NCBI RefSeq assembly: GCF_052089425.1 | Contig: NZ_JBQCZW010000035.1 | Coordinates: 1-19,659 of the forward strand | Direction of reading: 5' to 3' | Source of the DNA: Ancrocorticia sp052089425 | GTDB taxonomy: Bacteria > Actinomycetota > Actinomycetes > Actinomycetales > Actinomycetaceae | DNA length: 19,659 nucleotides | Shown: positions 6,642 through 14,242 of the stretch, piece after piece | Position numbering within the stretch: position 1 is the stretch's first letter | How the letters are laid out: each line of letters begins with the position of its first letter | Notes under the pieces: generated by a model | What the model was told of the DNA's origin: nothing | Database searches by the model: none | Seen by the model: the letters and a program-made list of their open reading frames with translations, nothing else | Made by a program: the position numbers and the translations under genes

Positions 6642-7720
6642 ATGCCGCGCCAATACTGAAGGGGCCATGAATCCACACCGTCCAGTTCGCTCTGCCACCG
6701 CCGCGCCAAATACGGATCACGCAGGGCGTTGCGCCCGGCCACAACGGCGTCCGCTTGACCGCTGAGCAGAGCCTGCTCGGCTTGGCCTGCGCTGATAATC
6801 TTGCCGCCAACGCTCGTTGCCGCATGGGTATCGCGCCGGATCCTGTCAGAAAGCGGCACGTGGTAGCCCGGCCCCGCCTCCTGAACAACGCCGGGAACGA
6901 TGCCCCCTGACGTGATGTCCCACAGGTCCACGCCGTGTTCCTTGCCGTTGCGGACAAGTTCCACGGCGTCCGTTAGGCGCCAGCCTTTGCCTGCGGCGTC
7001 CCAATCCGTTGCGGCTATCCGCACAATGAACGGGTGTTCGCCTATCACCTCGCGCACGGCATCGATCACTTCAAGGACAAGGCGGATCCTGTTGGAGAAC
7101 AGGCCGCCCCAGTCATCACCTCGATGGTTGGCCAACGGGGAAAGGAACTGGTGGAGGAGATTGCCGCCGGAGGCCGCGATCACCACGGCCTCGAAGCCAG
7201 CGCGTATGGCACGTTCTGCTGCCTCGCGATAAGCGCGCACCACGCCCCAAATGTCCTCATCGGTCAGCTCACGAGGTATGGCGCCATCCTCGGTGAATGG
7301 GATGGGTGAAGGAGCAACGGGAAGCCATCCAAGTGGGGCGTCGGGTGCAAGGTAGCTCGAGTGCATCCATCCCTGACGCGTTGATGCCATGCGCCCGTAG
7401 TGATTGAGTTCGATAGCTGGTGTTGCCCCGCCCATCCGGATCGAATCCACCAGCTGTTCAAAGGCGGGCAGCTTATCTGCGCTATCGAGCGCTAAGCAGT
7501 AGGGTGTGGCCCGGCCTTCTAGCGTTACCGCGGTAGATTCCACCACCACCATGCCGTAGCCGCCCACTGATCGGCTCGCGTAATGCTGAAAGTGCCACGC
7601 ATTGGGTTCACTGGCGTGATCACCGGTTGCTTGAGCGCTGTACTGGCTCATGGGGCCTAACCACAGCCGGTTCTTGACGGTGACGTTACCAAGCGACATT
7701 GGTTCAAAGAGGTGCGACAT
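6638..7720 (-). CDS. Old yellow enzyme-family flavin oxidoreductase with altered active site
   Basis: This 360-aa protein is an NADH:flavin oxidoreductase/OYE-family FMN TIM barrel. It begins LFEPMSLGNVTVKNRLWLGPMSQYS, close to the YqjM-like class, and retains NHYGR near 106-110, HQFLSPLANHR at 190-200, WGG at 204-206, and a C-terminal phosphate-binding region VVAGRNALRDPY at 326-337. The usual HxxHGY motif is replaced: Ala182, Gly185 and Asn187 stand where YqjM has His164, His167 and Tyr169, and Ser25 stands at the redox-tuning Cys26. A standard ene-reductase reaction is therefore doubtful; the protein may act on another substrate or only bind FMN. An AAGGAG site precedes the ATG. It lies 33 bp after the SGNH hydrolase gene, probably co-transcribed. 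Confidence 0.93.
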   Translation of the reverse strand: MSHLFEPMSLGNVTVKNRLWLGPMSQYSAQATGDHASEPNAWHFQHYASRSVGGYGMVVVESTAVTLEGRATPYCLALDSADKLPAFEQLVDSIRMGGATPAIELNHYGRMASTRQGWMHSSYLAPDAPLGWLPVAPSPIPFTEDGAIPRELTDEDIWGVVRAYREAAERAIRAGFEAVVIAASGGNLLHQFLSPLANHRGDDWGGLFSNRIRLVLEVIDAVREVIGEHPFIVRIAATDWDAAGKGWRLTDAVELVRNGKEHGVDLWDITSGGIVPGVVQEAGPGYHVPLSDRIRRDTHAATSVGGKIISAGQAEQALLSGQADAVVAGRNALRDPYLARRWQSELDGVDSWPLQYWRGI

Positions 7721-7753
7721 CGAATCTCCTTATCTCTGCGGCCTATTCTATCC

Positions 7754-8548
7754 CTACCCTCGCCACACAGGGACCGTATTCATATCGATTCTCGCAAGCT
7801 CAAACTGTCCGCAGATCTCGTCCATGAACATCTGGCTCCAGCGGTGATACCACGGCGTATTGGGATGGAACATATCGCCCGCATGATATTCGTTCATGTA
7901 CGTCCACATGCTCAGGGTGTTGGACAGCCCCTCAAGATCGATCAGCCCTGCACCTGCATCGGCTGCGGCACGATTGATCTGAGCGGACAGTTGTGAGGCG
8001 CGCAGTTCAGTTTTGAGCGGGCGGAAGGTGGGGATATTCGCCACGAACGTTGGACCGTGCAAGTGGCCCATGATCGCATCCATGCGGCGGCCAAACTCCC
8101 CCACGCCCAGGCTTTCCACCCCCACATCGTTCCCTCCGATGTCAAGGGTCACAACGTCCGGTGTGATCGGTTCGCCGCCGATCCTCAAACCCTCCAGTTG
8201 CGGAATCTGAGTGCCAAGCACGGATGCCGCGGTACCTCCTGAAAGGGACAGGTTCAGGAGGGCAACCTCGCGTCCGGTGGCGGCCTGAAGGCCAGAGGCC
8301 ACCCGCGGCACGTAGCCATCTTCGAAGCGGGTGGCGCCTAAGCCCTGCGCGGCAGAATCGCCGAGTGCCACGTAGATCAGAGGAAGCTCTGCCCGCCGAT
8401 TCAGATCCTCCACGGTTGTCAGGAGATGCTCCTCCCAGCGCCTCCTGAACGGAGTATTCTGCTTGGCCACCGCCTTTGCTCTGCGATAAATGGTGAGCGT
8501 TCCCGCTCCGATTCCCAGTCCGGTAATACCGCGTGCAGTCCTATTCAC
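7754..8548 (-). CDS. SGNH/GDSL-family hydrolase
   Basis: This 264-aa protein is a serine esterase or lipase of the SGNH fold. Block I is ALGDSAAQG with nucleophile Ser65, block II has Gly104 in LSLSGGTA, block III is IGGND with Asn140, and block V is DMFHPN with Asp225 and His228, so the catalytic set is complete. A weakly hydrophobic stretch at about 7-20 followed by basic residues could be a membrane anchor, but it is short and I see no clear signal peptidase site. The start is GTG at 8546-8548, without a strong Shine-Dalgarno, 20 bases after the stop of the flavoprotein/ferredoxin gene. It may be the distal part of that operon. Substrate unknown; members cleave acyl or acetyl esters. Confidence 0.93.
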   Translation of the reverse strand: MNRTARGITGLGIGAGTLTIYRRAKAVAKQNTPFRRRWEEHLLTTVEDLNRRAELPLIYVALGDSAAQGLGATRFEDGYVPRVASGLQAATGREVALLNLSLSGGTAASVLGTQIPQLEGLRIGGEPITPDVVTLDIGGNDVGVESLGVGEFGRRMDAIMGHLHGPTFVANIPTFRPLKTELRASQLSAQINRAAADAGAGLIDLEGLSNTLSMWTYMNEYHAGDMFHPNTPWYHRWSQMFMDEICGQFELARIDMNTVPVWRG

Positions 8549-8568
8549 TCGTCTAACCTACTACGGCC

Positions 8569-10227
8569 TTAGATCTCCTCGGGAATCATCTCAATGGCAC
8601 CGCACGGGCATTCTTCGGCGCACACCCCACAGCCCTTGCAGTAGTCATACTTGAACTCGTAGCTGCCCGGCTCCAACTTGGTGATCGCATTGTCCGGGCA
8701 TACGCCGAAGCAGTTGTCGCACCCAAAGCAGTTACCGCAGCTCATGCAGCGCCGCGCCTCAAACAGGGCGGAGGTTTCGTCCAGTCCCTGAACAACCTCA
8801 TCGAAGGTGGAGGCTCGGCGCGGACCCGCGAGCCGGTCACGCACCTGATGCGGCGCATCGGAGTAGTACCACGTTTCCATCAAATCCAAGGTGGCATCTG
8901 TCGGCTTGGGGCCTGGCGCATAGGAGGATCCGCGCAGGTAGCCATCAATGTATCGGGCGGCCTTTTTGCCGTGCCCGATCGCCATGGTGACATTCTTTTC
9001 GGAAGGAACCATGTCACCACCGGCGAACAACCCCGGCCTACCTGTTTGCATCTGGCGGTCAACCTCGACGATCCCGTCCTTGACGGAAACGTCGCTCACG
9101 CCCTCCAGCAGTCCCAGATCGGACTCCTGGCCCAGCGCCATCACGACCGAATCAGCCTCCAGCTTGTCGTATTCGCCGGTTGGCTGGGGGAAGCCATTCT
9201 CATCGAGCTCCATGCGCTCGATCATGAGTTCTTCGGAATCGATGTGCTTAATGGTGGAGAGCCACCGCATTTTGATGCCCTCCTCCTCGGCCTCGGTCAC
9301 TTCCGAATCACTGGCTGGCATGCGATCGCGGGTGCGCCGGTACAGGATCACCGAATCGGTGGCCCCCAAGCGCTTCGCGGTGCGCGCGGCATCGATCGCC
9401 GTGTTTCCGCCGCCGTACACCACAACGCGCCGGCCCATGAGAGGCTGCGGCCCTTCGCTATCCGCTGCCTGCTCAACGCCGCGAAGCATCTGAACGGCGT
9501 CCAGCACATGGGAGGCTGCACCGGCGGGGATGTTCACGTGCTTACCGATTTGTGCCCCAACGGCAAGGAACACAGCATCGAATTCTGCCAGCGCGGCCTC
9601 CACGTCATCCACCTTCGTGTTCATTTCGAAGGTGACGCCCATGTCCTGAATGCGCTTGATCTCCCCGTCGAGGATCCCCCGTGGCAACCGGTAGGACGGG
9701 ATGCCGTAACGCATCATGCCCCCGGGCTGCTCGCCATCGTCACGCACCGTCACCTTGTGGCCCAAGCGCGCCAAATGGTAGGCGGCAGAAAGTCCAGAGG
9801 GCCCAGCCCCCACGATGAGCGCCGATTTCCCGGAAGCTGGCCCGAGCGGCTGAACACTCCACCCTTCTTCCAGCGCCTTATCGCCTAAGAATCGTTCGAT
9901 TGCGTTGATCCCCACGGCCTCGTCAATTTCCGCCCGGTTACAGGCAGTTTGGCACTCGTGGTAGCACACACGGCCCATAACGGCAGGTAGCGGGTTATTC
10001 GCCATGATCTCGCGCCACGCGGCCTCATAATCGCCTTCTTCGGCGTGATAGAGCCACTGCTGAATGTTCTCACCGGCGGGGCACGCCTTGTTGCACGGGG
10101 GCAGCAGGTTCACGTAGACGGGGCGCTCTGTACGCCACGATCCCGTTCGGTTGGCCGCGGAGCTCCCCACGGGGAGTATCACTGCGAACGGCAGGTTTTG
10201 CCGTGTCCTGTTTTCTGTTGTGGTCAT
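8569..10227 (-). CDS. GltD-like NAD(P)H flavoprotein fused to a PorD-type 2x[4Fe-4S] ferredoxin
   Basis: This 552-aa protein has three parts. Residues about 40-125 form the GltD N-terminal Fe-S domain, with Cys45, Cys49, Cys88, Cys92 and Cys96. Residues about 134-440 form a two-dinucleotide-binding-domain flavoprotein with VGAGPSGL (139-146, FAD) and GGGNTAIDAA (272-281, NAD(P)H). The C-terminal part holds a bacterial ferredoxin with Cys500, 503, 506, 510 and Cys530, 533, 536, 540, plus extra Cys494 and Cys497. It resembles NfnB/GltD small-subunit proteins with a PorD domain. As the fourth gene of the 2-oxoacid oxidoreductase operon, it probably replaces the delta subunit and passes electrons between the complex and NAD(P). 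It starts three bases after the beta-subunit stop, with a GAGGAGG site upstream. Confidence 0.92.
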   Translation of the reverse strand: MTTTENRTRQNLPFAVILPVGSSAANRTGSWRTERPVYVNLLPPCNKACPAGENIQQWLYHAEEGDYEAAWREIMANNPLPAVMGRVCYHECQTACNRAEIDEAVGINAIERFLGDKALEEGWSVQPLGPASGKSALIVGAGPSGLSAAYHLARLGHKVTVRDDGEQPGGMMRYGIPSYRLPRGILDGEIKRIQDMGVTFEMNTKVDDVEAALAEFDAVFLAVGAQIGKHVNIPAGAASHVLDAVQMLRGVEQAADSEGPQPLMGRRVVVYGGGNTAIDAARTAKRLGATDSVILYRRTRDRMPASDSEVTEAEEEGIKMRWLSTIKHIDSEELMIERMELDENGFPQPTGEYDKLEADSVVMALGQESDLGLLEGVSDVSVKDGIVEVDRQMQTGRPGLFAGGDMVPSEKNVTMAIGHGKKAARYIDGYLRGSSYAPGPKPTDATLDLMETWYYSDAPHQVRDRLAGPRRASTFDEVVQGLDETSALFEARRCMSCGNCFGCDNCFGVCPDNAITKLEPGSYEFKYDYCKGCGVCAEECPCGAIEMIPEEI

Positions 10228-10230
10228 TTC

Positions 10231-11289
10231 TCAGTCCTCCTCGTGCTTAACAAACGGGTCGAGCCCCTCGTCATCGATCAGCCCATACCTGCGAATATTG
10301 CGATCAGCAACGCCCTGCAATCGATCCAACACCGTGGTATCCGCGCCCTTCTTAAACAGATGCGCGAACCGCCGCTGGGGCCGCAGGTACTCTTCCACGC
10401 CAACTGGCCGGCGAATCTTGGTTACAGCTGTGACCTCACCTTCTTCGGCCTCAAACACGGGGAACAGCCCCGATTGCGTGGCCAAGCGCGCCAGTTTGAG
10501 CGTGACGTTCGATGCCGATCCCCACCCGAGCGGGCAGGGAACGAGCACATGAATGTAGCGCGCGCCGTGGAAACCCATCGCCTTATCCACTTTGTATTCC
10601 AAATCGGACAGGTCAGCCACGGTGGCGGTAGCAACGTATGGAATCTCGTGCGCCATGGCAATCCGCGCCATGTCCTTTCCTTGCCCCCACACGTTTCCGG
10701 GTTCGGGCCCAACGGGCTGGGTTGTGGCCGTGCGCGCAGCGGGCGGAGTGGCACCCGAACGCTGCACACCGGTGTTCATGTAGCCCTGATTGTCATAGCA
10801 GATGTACAGCACATCATCGTTACGTTCGAACATCCCGGACAGGGCACCCATGCCAATATCCACGGTGCCGCCGTCACCGCCCTGAGCGATCACACGGGTG
10901 TCCGTTTGGCCCTTGGCCCGCAGCGCAGCTTGCACGCCGGTTGCCACGGCCGGTGCGTTCCCGAACAGAGAATGGAGCCACGGCAAGTTCCACGAGGTTT
11001 CCGGATAGGGAGTAGAGAACACCTCGAGGCAGCCGGTGGCGTTCACGGCAATCACGTTGTTGCCCGCGGCGTTCATGGCCGCATCCACCGCATAGCGCGC
11101 TCCCAGCGCCTCGCCGCAGCCCTGGCAGGCCCGGTGCCCGGAGGTCAGCGAGTTGAACCGGTCGGCTTCTGATTGGACCGAACGGAGGGCTTCGGGGACA
11201 AGGCGGTTGCCTACCGCAAAGGAGCCCACCTGGTAGTACTTGACCTCACTGCGTGCTGCCGCGTCCTTTTCAAGTGGCGATGTACTCAT
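10231..11289 (-). CDS. porB: 2-oxoacid:ferredoxin oxidoreductase beta subunit (pyruvate-type)
   Basis: This 352-aa protein is the thiamine-diphosphate subunit of the pyruvate:ferredoxin oxidoreductase family, which converts pyruvate and CoA to acetyl-CoA and CO2 while reducing ferredoxin. The ThDP motif spans about 138-170 (GDGGTVDIGMGAL to DNQGYMNTG). The four Cys expected for the proximal [4Fe-4S] cluster are present: Cys55 and Cys58 in HRACQGCGE, Cys87 in TGCLEV, and Cys252 in LVPCPLGW. Its ATG overlaps the alpha-subunit TGA as ATGA, and a GAGGAGG site lies seven bases upstream, indicating coupled translation. The sequence is closest to pyruvate-type enzymes, but a branched-chain 2-oxoacid substrate cannot be excluded. 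Confidence 0.95.
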   Translation of the reverse strand: MSTSPLEKDAAARSEVKYYQVGSFAVGNRLVPEALRSVQSEADRFNSLTSGHRACQGCGEALGARYAVDAAMNAAGNNVIAVNATGCLEVFSTPYPETSWNLPWLHSLFGNAPAVATGVQAALRAKGQTDTRVIAQGGDGGTVDIGMGALSGMFERNDDVLYICYDNQGYMNTGVQRSGATPPAARTATTQPVGPEPGNVWGQGKDMARIAMAHEIPYVATATVADLSDLEYKVDKAMGFHGARYIHVLVPCPLGWGSASNVTLKLARLATQSGLFPVFEAEEGEVTAVTKIRRPVGVEEYLRPQRRFAHLFKKGADTTVLDRLQGVADRNIRRYGLIDDEGLDPFVKHEED

Positions 11290-12545
11290 CGTCCAGCCTC
11301 CTCTAGCGCCATTTCTGTCACGTCCTTAATGAGGTTCTCCGGGATGGAACCCGATCGCCGCGTTCCGCGCTCGCGTTCGAGTTCCTTATCCACCAGTTCG
11401 CGGTTCAGATCAAGGAACTTGAACCGCTTCTGCGTTCCGGCCTTGAGACGATCGAAGTATTCGTGGAGTGAGGTGGAGGTAATGTCGCGTCCACCCAGCC
11501 CCGCGATGAGTTCGTACCGCTCGGTTTCTTCGTCCAGAAGGGAGGTGCCCACATCCGCGGAAACGATTCCCCCGATACCCACGGAGAAAGCCTTTTCCAT
11601 GACGACGACGGTTTTCGCACCCCGCAATGCCCGACGCACCGCAACCCTCGGGAACGGGCGGAAGGAAACCAAGGAGACCACGCCGATCCGTTCTCCGGCA
11701 GCCCTGCGCTGGTCCACAACGTCCTGAACAGTGCCCGTGACGGAACCTAGGCACAGGACGATTGTTTCCGCATCCTCCGTGCGATACTCGTGCAGGAGTC
11801 CGCCCGAATCTCTGCCGAAGATCGCTTCGAACTCCTTCTGGACCTGAGGGATAAGATCGAGGGCCTGCATTTGCCTGTGATGGGCAAGGTACTTCACCTC
11901 AGTGAAGGCTTCGGGGCCCACCATCGCTCCCATAGAGATGGGATCGGCAGGATCCAGCACAACGCGAGGTTCGTAGGGAGGCAGGAACTTGGCAATGTCC
12001 TCGCGATCTGGAACGTCCACCTGCTCCACTGCGTGGGTCAAGATGAAGCCATCCATGCACACCATGACGGGCAGCGAAAGCGCCTCGGCAATCTTGAATG
12101 CCTGAACATGAAGATCTGCCGCCTCTTGATTGTCGCGGGCATACAGCTGCAACCATCCGGAATCACGCTGGGACATCGCATCGGAATGATCGTTCCAGAT
12201 ATTGATCGGGCCACCAATGGCCCGGTTAGCAACGGTCATGACGATCGGCAGGCCCAGCCCCGAAGCGTTATACACGGCCTCCACCATAAACAAGAGGCCC
12301 TGGGAAGCGGTTGCCGTGTAAGCTCTGGCTCCCGTTGCCGAGGCACCAATGCATGCGGACATGGCCGAGAATTCAGACTCCACGTTCACGTATTCGCAGC
12401 CGTCCATCTCACGGGCCTTGACCAGCCGGGACAGCTCCTCAACAATGTGGGTTTGAGGCGAAATCGGATAGGCGGAAATCACCTCGGGTTTGCACCCAGC
12501 TACTGTGTGTGCGATTGCCTTTGATCCCTCAATTTGCTGCAGCAT
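11286..12545 (-). CDS. porA: 2-oxoacid:ferredoxin oxidoreductase alpha subunit (pyruvate-type)
   Basis: This 419-aa protein carries the pyrimidine-binding (PYR) and C-terminal transketolase-like domains of the alpha subunit. Signature stretches are AYPISPQTHIVEEL at 25-38, VESEFSAMSACIGAS near 55-69, and TATASQGLLFMVEAVY at 77-92, followed by NIWNDHSDAMSQRDSGW, which closely recalls archaeal and bacterial PorA. The reading frame is open for 79 more codons upstream, but that part overlaps the gamma gene and reads as nonsense. The ATG at 12543-12545 follows a perfect AAGGAGG. It overlaps the end of the gamma gene by 17 bases, so the two are translationally coupled. Confidence 0.95.
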   Translation of the reverse strand: MLQQIEGSKAIAHTVAGCKPEVISAYPISPQTHIVEELSRLVKAREMDGCEYVNVESEFSAMSACIGASATGARAYTATASQGLLFMVEAVYNASGLGLPIVMTVANRAIGGPINIWNDHSDAMSQRDSGWLQLYARDNQEAADLHVQAFKIAEALSLPVMVCMDGFILTHAVEQVDVPDREDIAKFLPPYEPRVVLDPADPISMGAMVGPEAFTEVKYLAHHRQMQALDLIPQVQKEFEAIFGRDSGGLLHEYRTEDAETIVLCLGSVTGTVQDVVDQRRAAGERIGVVSLVSFRPFPRVAVRRALRGAKTVVVMEKAFSVGIGGIVSADVGTSLLDEETERYELIAGLGGRDITSTSLHEYFDRLKAGTQKRFKFLDLNRELVDKELERERGTRRSGSIPENLIKDVTEMALEEAGR

Positions 12546-13110
12546 GCTCAACCTCCTTCGCCACCATGGCGTATGCGGCCTCAGCTGCGGCCACGTTCTT
12601 TTCTCCAACGGCTCCGGGGAAGCGCTCGCGAACGGCAAGCTCCACCGATTCCAACTGGAACGGGTGTGCAAGCGCTGCCATTCCGCCCAGCAACACTGCG
12701 TTGGGAACGGTTCGGCCGGTGTGTTCGCGAGCAATGTCGGTTGCCGGCATGCACATGACGTGGCCAGCCGGCTGCTTCTCAACCAGCCACTCCAGCCCGA
12801 GTTCGCCTGGTGCCTTCGATGAATTCACCAGGGCGTAGCCGCCCTCGGTGAGTCCAGAGAACACATCAAGGATTGGCAAGAGTGTTGGATCTTGAACAAT
12901 AACTAATTCGGGAAACAAGACGGGTTCGCGCGTTCGGATTTCCTCGTCACGGATCCGTGCGTAGGCAACAACGGGTGCTCCCGTCCTCTCGGATCCGAAC
13001 GAAGGAAATGCCTGCGCATGCCTACCTTCATGGAAAGCTGCCATAGCCACCATGTCAGCGGCCGTAACCACTCCCTGTCCGCCTCGCCCATGAATGCGTA
13101 CTTCGACCAT
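12529..13110 (-). CDS. porC: 2-oxoacid:ferredoxin oxidoreductase gamma subunit
   Basis: This 193-aa protein is the gamma subunit (POR/catalytic domain III), which lies near the CoA site of the complex. It has the opening VRIHGRGGQGVVTAADM at 4-20 and FPSFGSERTGAPVVAYARI at 35-53, both hallmarks of the family, and the normal length of about 190 residues. It is the first gene of the operon gamma-alpha-beta-flavoprotein. There is no Shine-Dalgarno before the ATG. A TAGTCT hexamer six bases upstream suggests a leaderless transcript. A separate delta ferredoxin gene, common beside gamma in other bacteria, is missing here; its domain lies in the fourth gene. Confidence 0.95.
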   Translation of the reverse strand: MVEVRIHGRGGQGVVTAADMVAMAAFHEGRHAQAFPSFGSERTGAPVVAYARIRDEEIRTREPVLFPELVIVQDPTLLPILDVFSGLTEGGYALVNSSKAPGELGLEWLVEKQPAGHVMCMPATDIAREHTGRTVPNAVLLGGMAALAHPFQLESVELAVRERFPGAVGEKNVAAAEAAYAMVAKEVEHAAAN

Positions 13111-13116
13111 GCTTTA

Positions 13117-13122
13117 AGACTA
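13117..13122 (-). promoter_or_regulatory. Candidate -10 element of the POR operon
   Basis: The minus strand reads TAGTCT ending six bases before the gamma-subunit ATG at 13110. This spacing and the lack of a Shine-Dalgarno fit a leaderless promoter. No good -35 is seen at 17 bp, so the call is weak. Confidence 0.3.
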
Positions 13123-13257
13123 GGACGTCCGTGAAAAATGGTGCGCGGCAATCGGCATCCGTGAACGGCCTTTCAATTTATGTAACGAAACCCGTTCGAA
13201 TTGATGGGGTAATAGCGGGGCCTTGGTCCTATATTTTTGCCTGCAGTGCGCGGGAAT

Positions 13258-14100
13258 TTACCCGATCGATTGCTGCGCCATCGCGGTTGTATACAGACAA
13301 ATGGAGGCTGCCACCGCCACATTGAGTGATTCGGCCTGACCATAGAGAGGAATCGCCACTTGGGCGTCTACCCGTGAGATATCAACGCCATCGAACCCGT
13401 GCGCCTCGTTGCCCACCACCCACAGGGTTGGCCGGGTTAGATCGGGGCCACCTGCCACTCCAGCACCGTACGCGGATTGCACGAGGGCCGGAAGGTCCCA
13501 CTCCCCGCTCCCTTCCGCGGCAAGTACCTGCATACCGGCCGCGTGGGCTGCATCGATGATGTCCTCGAGGTTCAAGTTCGTTGCCGCCGGCACGTGAAAA
13601 AGCGATCCCACGGTGGACCGAACAACCTTGGGAGCGGTTACTTCCGCACACCCCTTCGTCAGCAAAACCGCTGAGGCACCCGCTGCATCGGCGCTTCGGA
13701 CGATCGATCCCACGTTGCCGGGATCCGATGCCCCCACCGCGGCAATCGCCAGAGGCGCCTCCGCGAGTAGCTCTGCCGCACCCTTCTGTACTGGCACATC
13801 GGCCACAACAACGAAACCCTGCGCATCACCGGAGAGGTCGCGGAGTTCGTCGTCGTCGATACTATGCGTCCACACTCCGGTCCCGGCGGCCAACTCCCGA
13901 ATCTCGGGGTAGCTCTCAAATGCGCCCTCACTCACGTACAGATCGCGAACCACCTCGGGAGCGAACGCCAGAACCTCGCGTACCGATTGCGGACCCTCAA
14001 CCAAAAACTGGCCGTGGCGGGTGCGCTGCTCGCGCCTATGCAGCTTGGCCGCGCGTTGAAGTTGGGTGCGAGTGGCGGGCTTGAGGCGCAATGAAGTCAT
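13258..14100 (-). CDS. TrmH/SpoU-family RNA 2'-O-methyltransferase
   Basis: This 280-aa SPOUT methyltransferase uses S-adenosylmethionine to methylate a ribose 2'-OH, probably in 23S rRNA. The N-terminal substrate-binding domain spans about 30-105 (FLVEGPQSVREVL). The catalytic trefoil-knot domain carries motif 1 DPGNVGSIVRSADAAG at 126-141 (Asn129 and catalytic Arg135), motif 2 LWVVGNEAHGFD at 226-237, and motif 3 IPLYGQAESLNVAVAAS at 250-266. The frame stays open upstream to 14355, but that part is antisense to the PTS gene; the ATG at 14098-14100 starts MTSLRLKPATRTQL, as expected for the family. No Shine-Dalgarno is visible. In related genomes this gene sits between rplT and pheS. The exact target nucleotide cannot be told. 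Confidence 0.95.
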   Translation of the reverse strand: MTSLRLKPATRTQLQRAAKLHRREQRTRHGQFLVEGPQSVREVLAFAPEVVRDLYVSEGAFESYPEIRELAAGTGVWTHSIDDDELRDLSGDAQGFVVVADVPVQKGAAELLAEAPLAIAAVGASDPGNVGSIVRSADAAGASAVLLTKGCAEVTAPKVVRSTVGSLFHVPAATNLNLEDIIDAAHAAGMQVLAAEGSGEWDLPALVQSAYGAGVAGGPDLTRPTLWVVGNEAHGFDGVDISRVDAQVAIPLYGQAESLNVAVAASICLYTTAMAQQSIG

Positions 14101-14159
14101 GTACTTATCATTCCACAATCCCAGAGCGGTAGACCCGCATGCGAACAGGCGCCAGTTAT

Positions 14160-14175
14160 TGTAATCTGAGTCACG
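14160..14175 (+). promoter_or_regulatory. CRP/GlxR-like palindrome upstream of the PTS gene
   Basis: The sequence TGTAATCTGAGTCACG matches the CRP/GlxR consensus TGTGA-N6-TCACA at eight of ten defined positions. It lies 68 bp before the PTS start codon and overlaps TAATCT (14162-14167), a possible -10. It suggests cAMP-type global carbon control, in line with a sugar transporter, but one such match can arise by chance. Confidence 0.35.
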
Positions 14176-14242
14176 TCCAATAGGAATGCGTTGATGCGTT
14201 CGGTATCGGCGCTGATCGCAGCAAAATAGAAGGCGGGCGGTT

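Noticed and set aside
12546..12782. 79-residue extension of the alpha subunit of the oxidoreductase
   Set aside because: It overlaps the gamma gene out of frame, reads as nonsense, and ATG 12545 has a perfect AAGGAGG.
13158..13182. Rex or FNR-like palindrome upstream of the POR operon (GTGAA...TTTCAA)
   Set aside because: The half-sites are not symmetric and match the Rex consensus poorly; not better than chance.
13190..13210. LexA-like TTCGAA near the POR promoter
   Set aside because: Only one half-site fits; the spacing to the second half is wrong.
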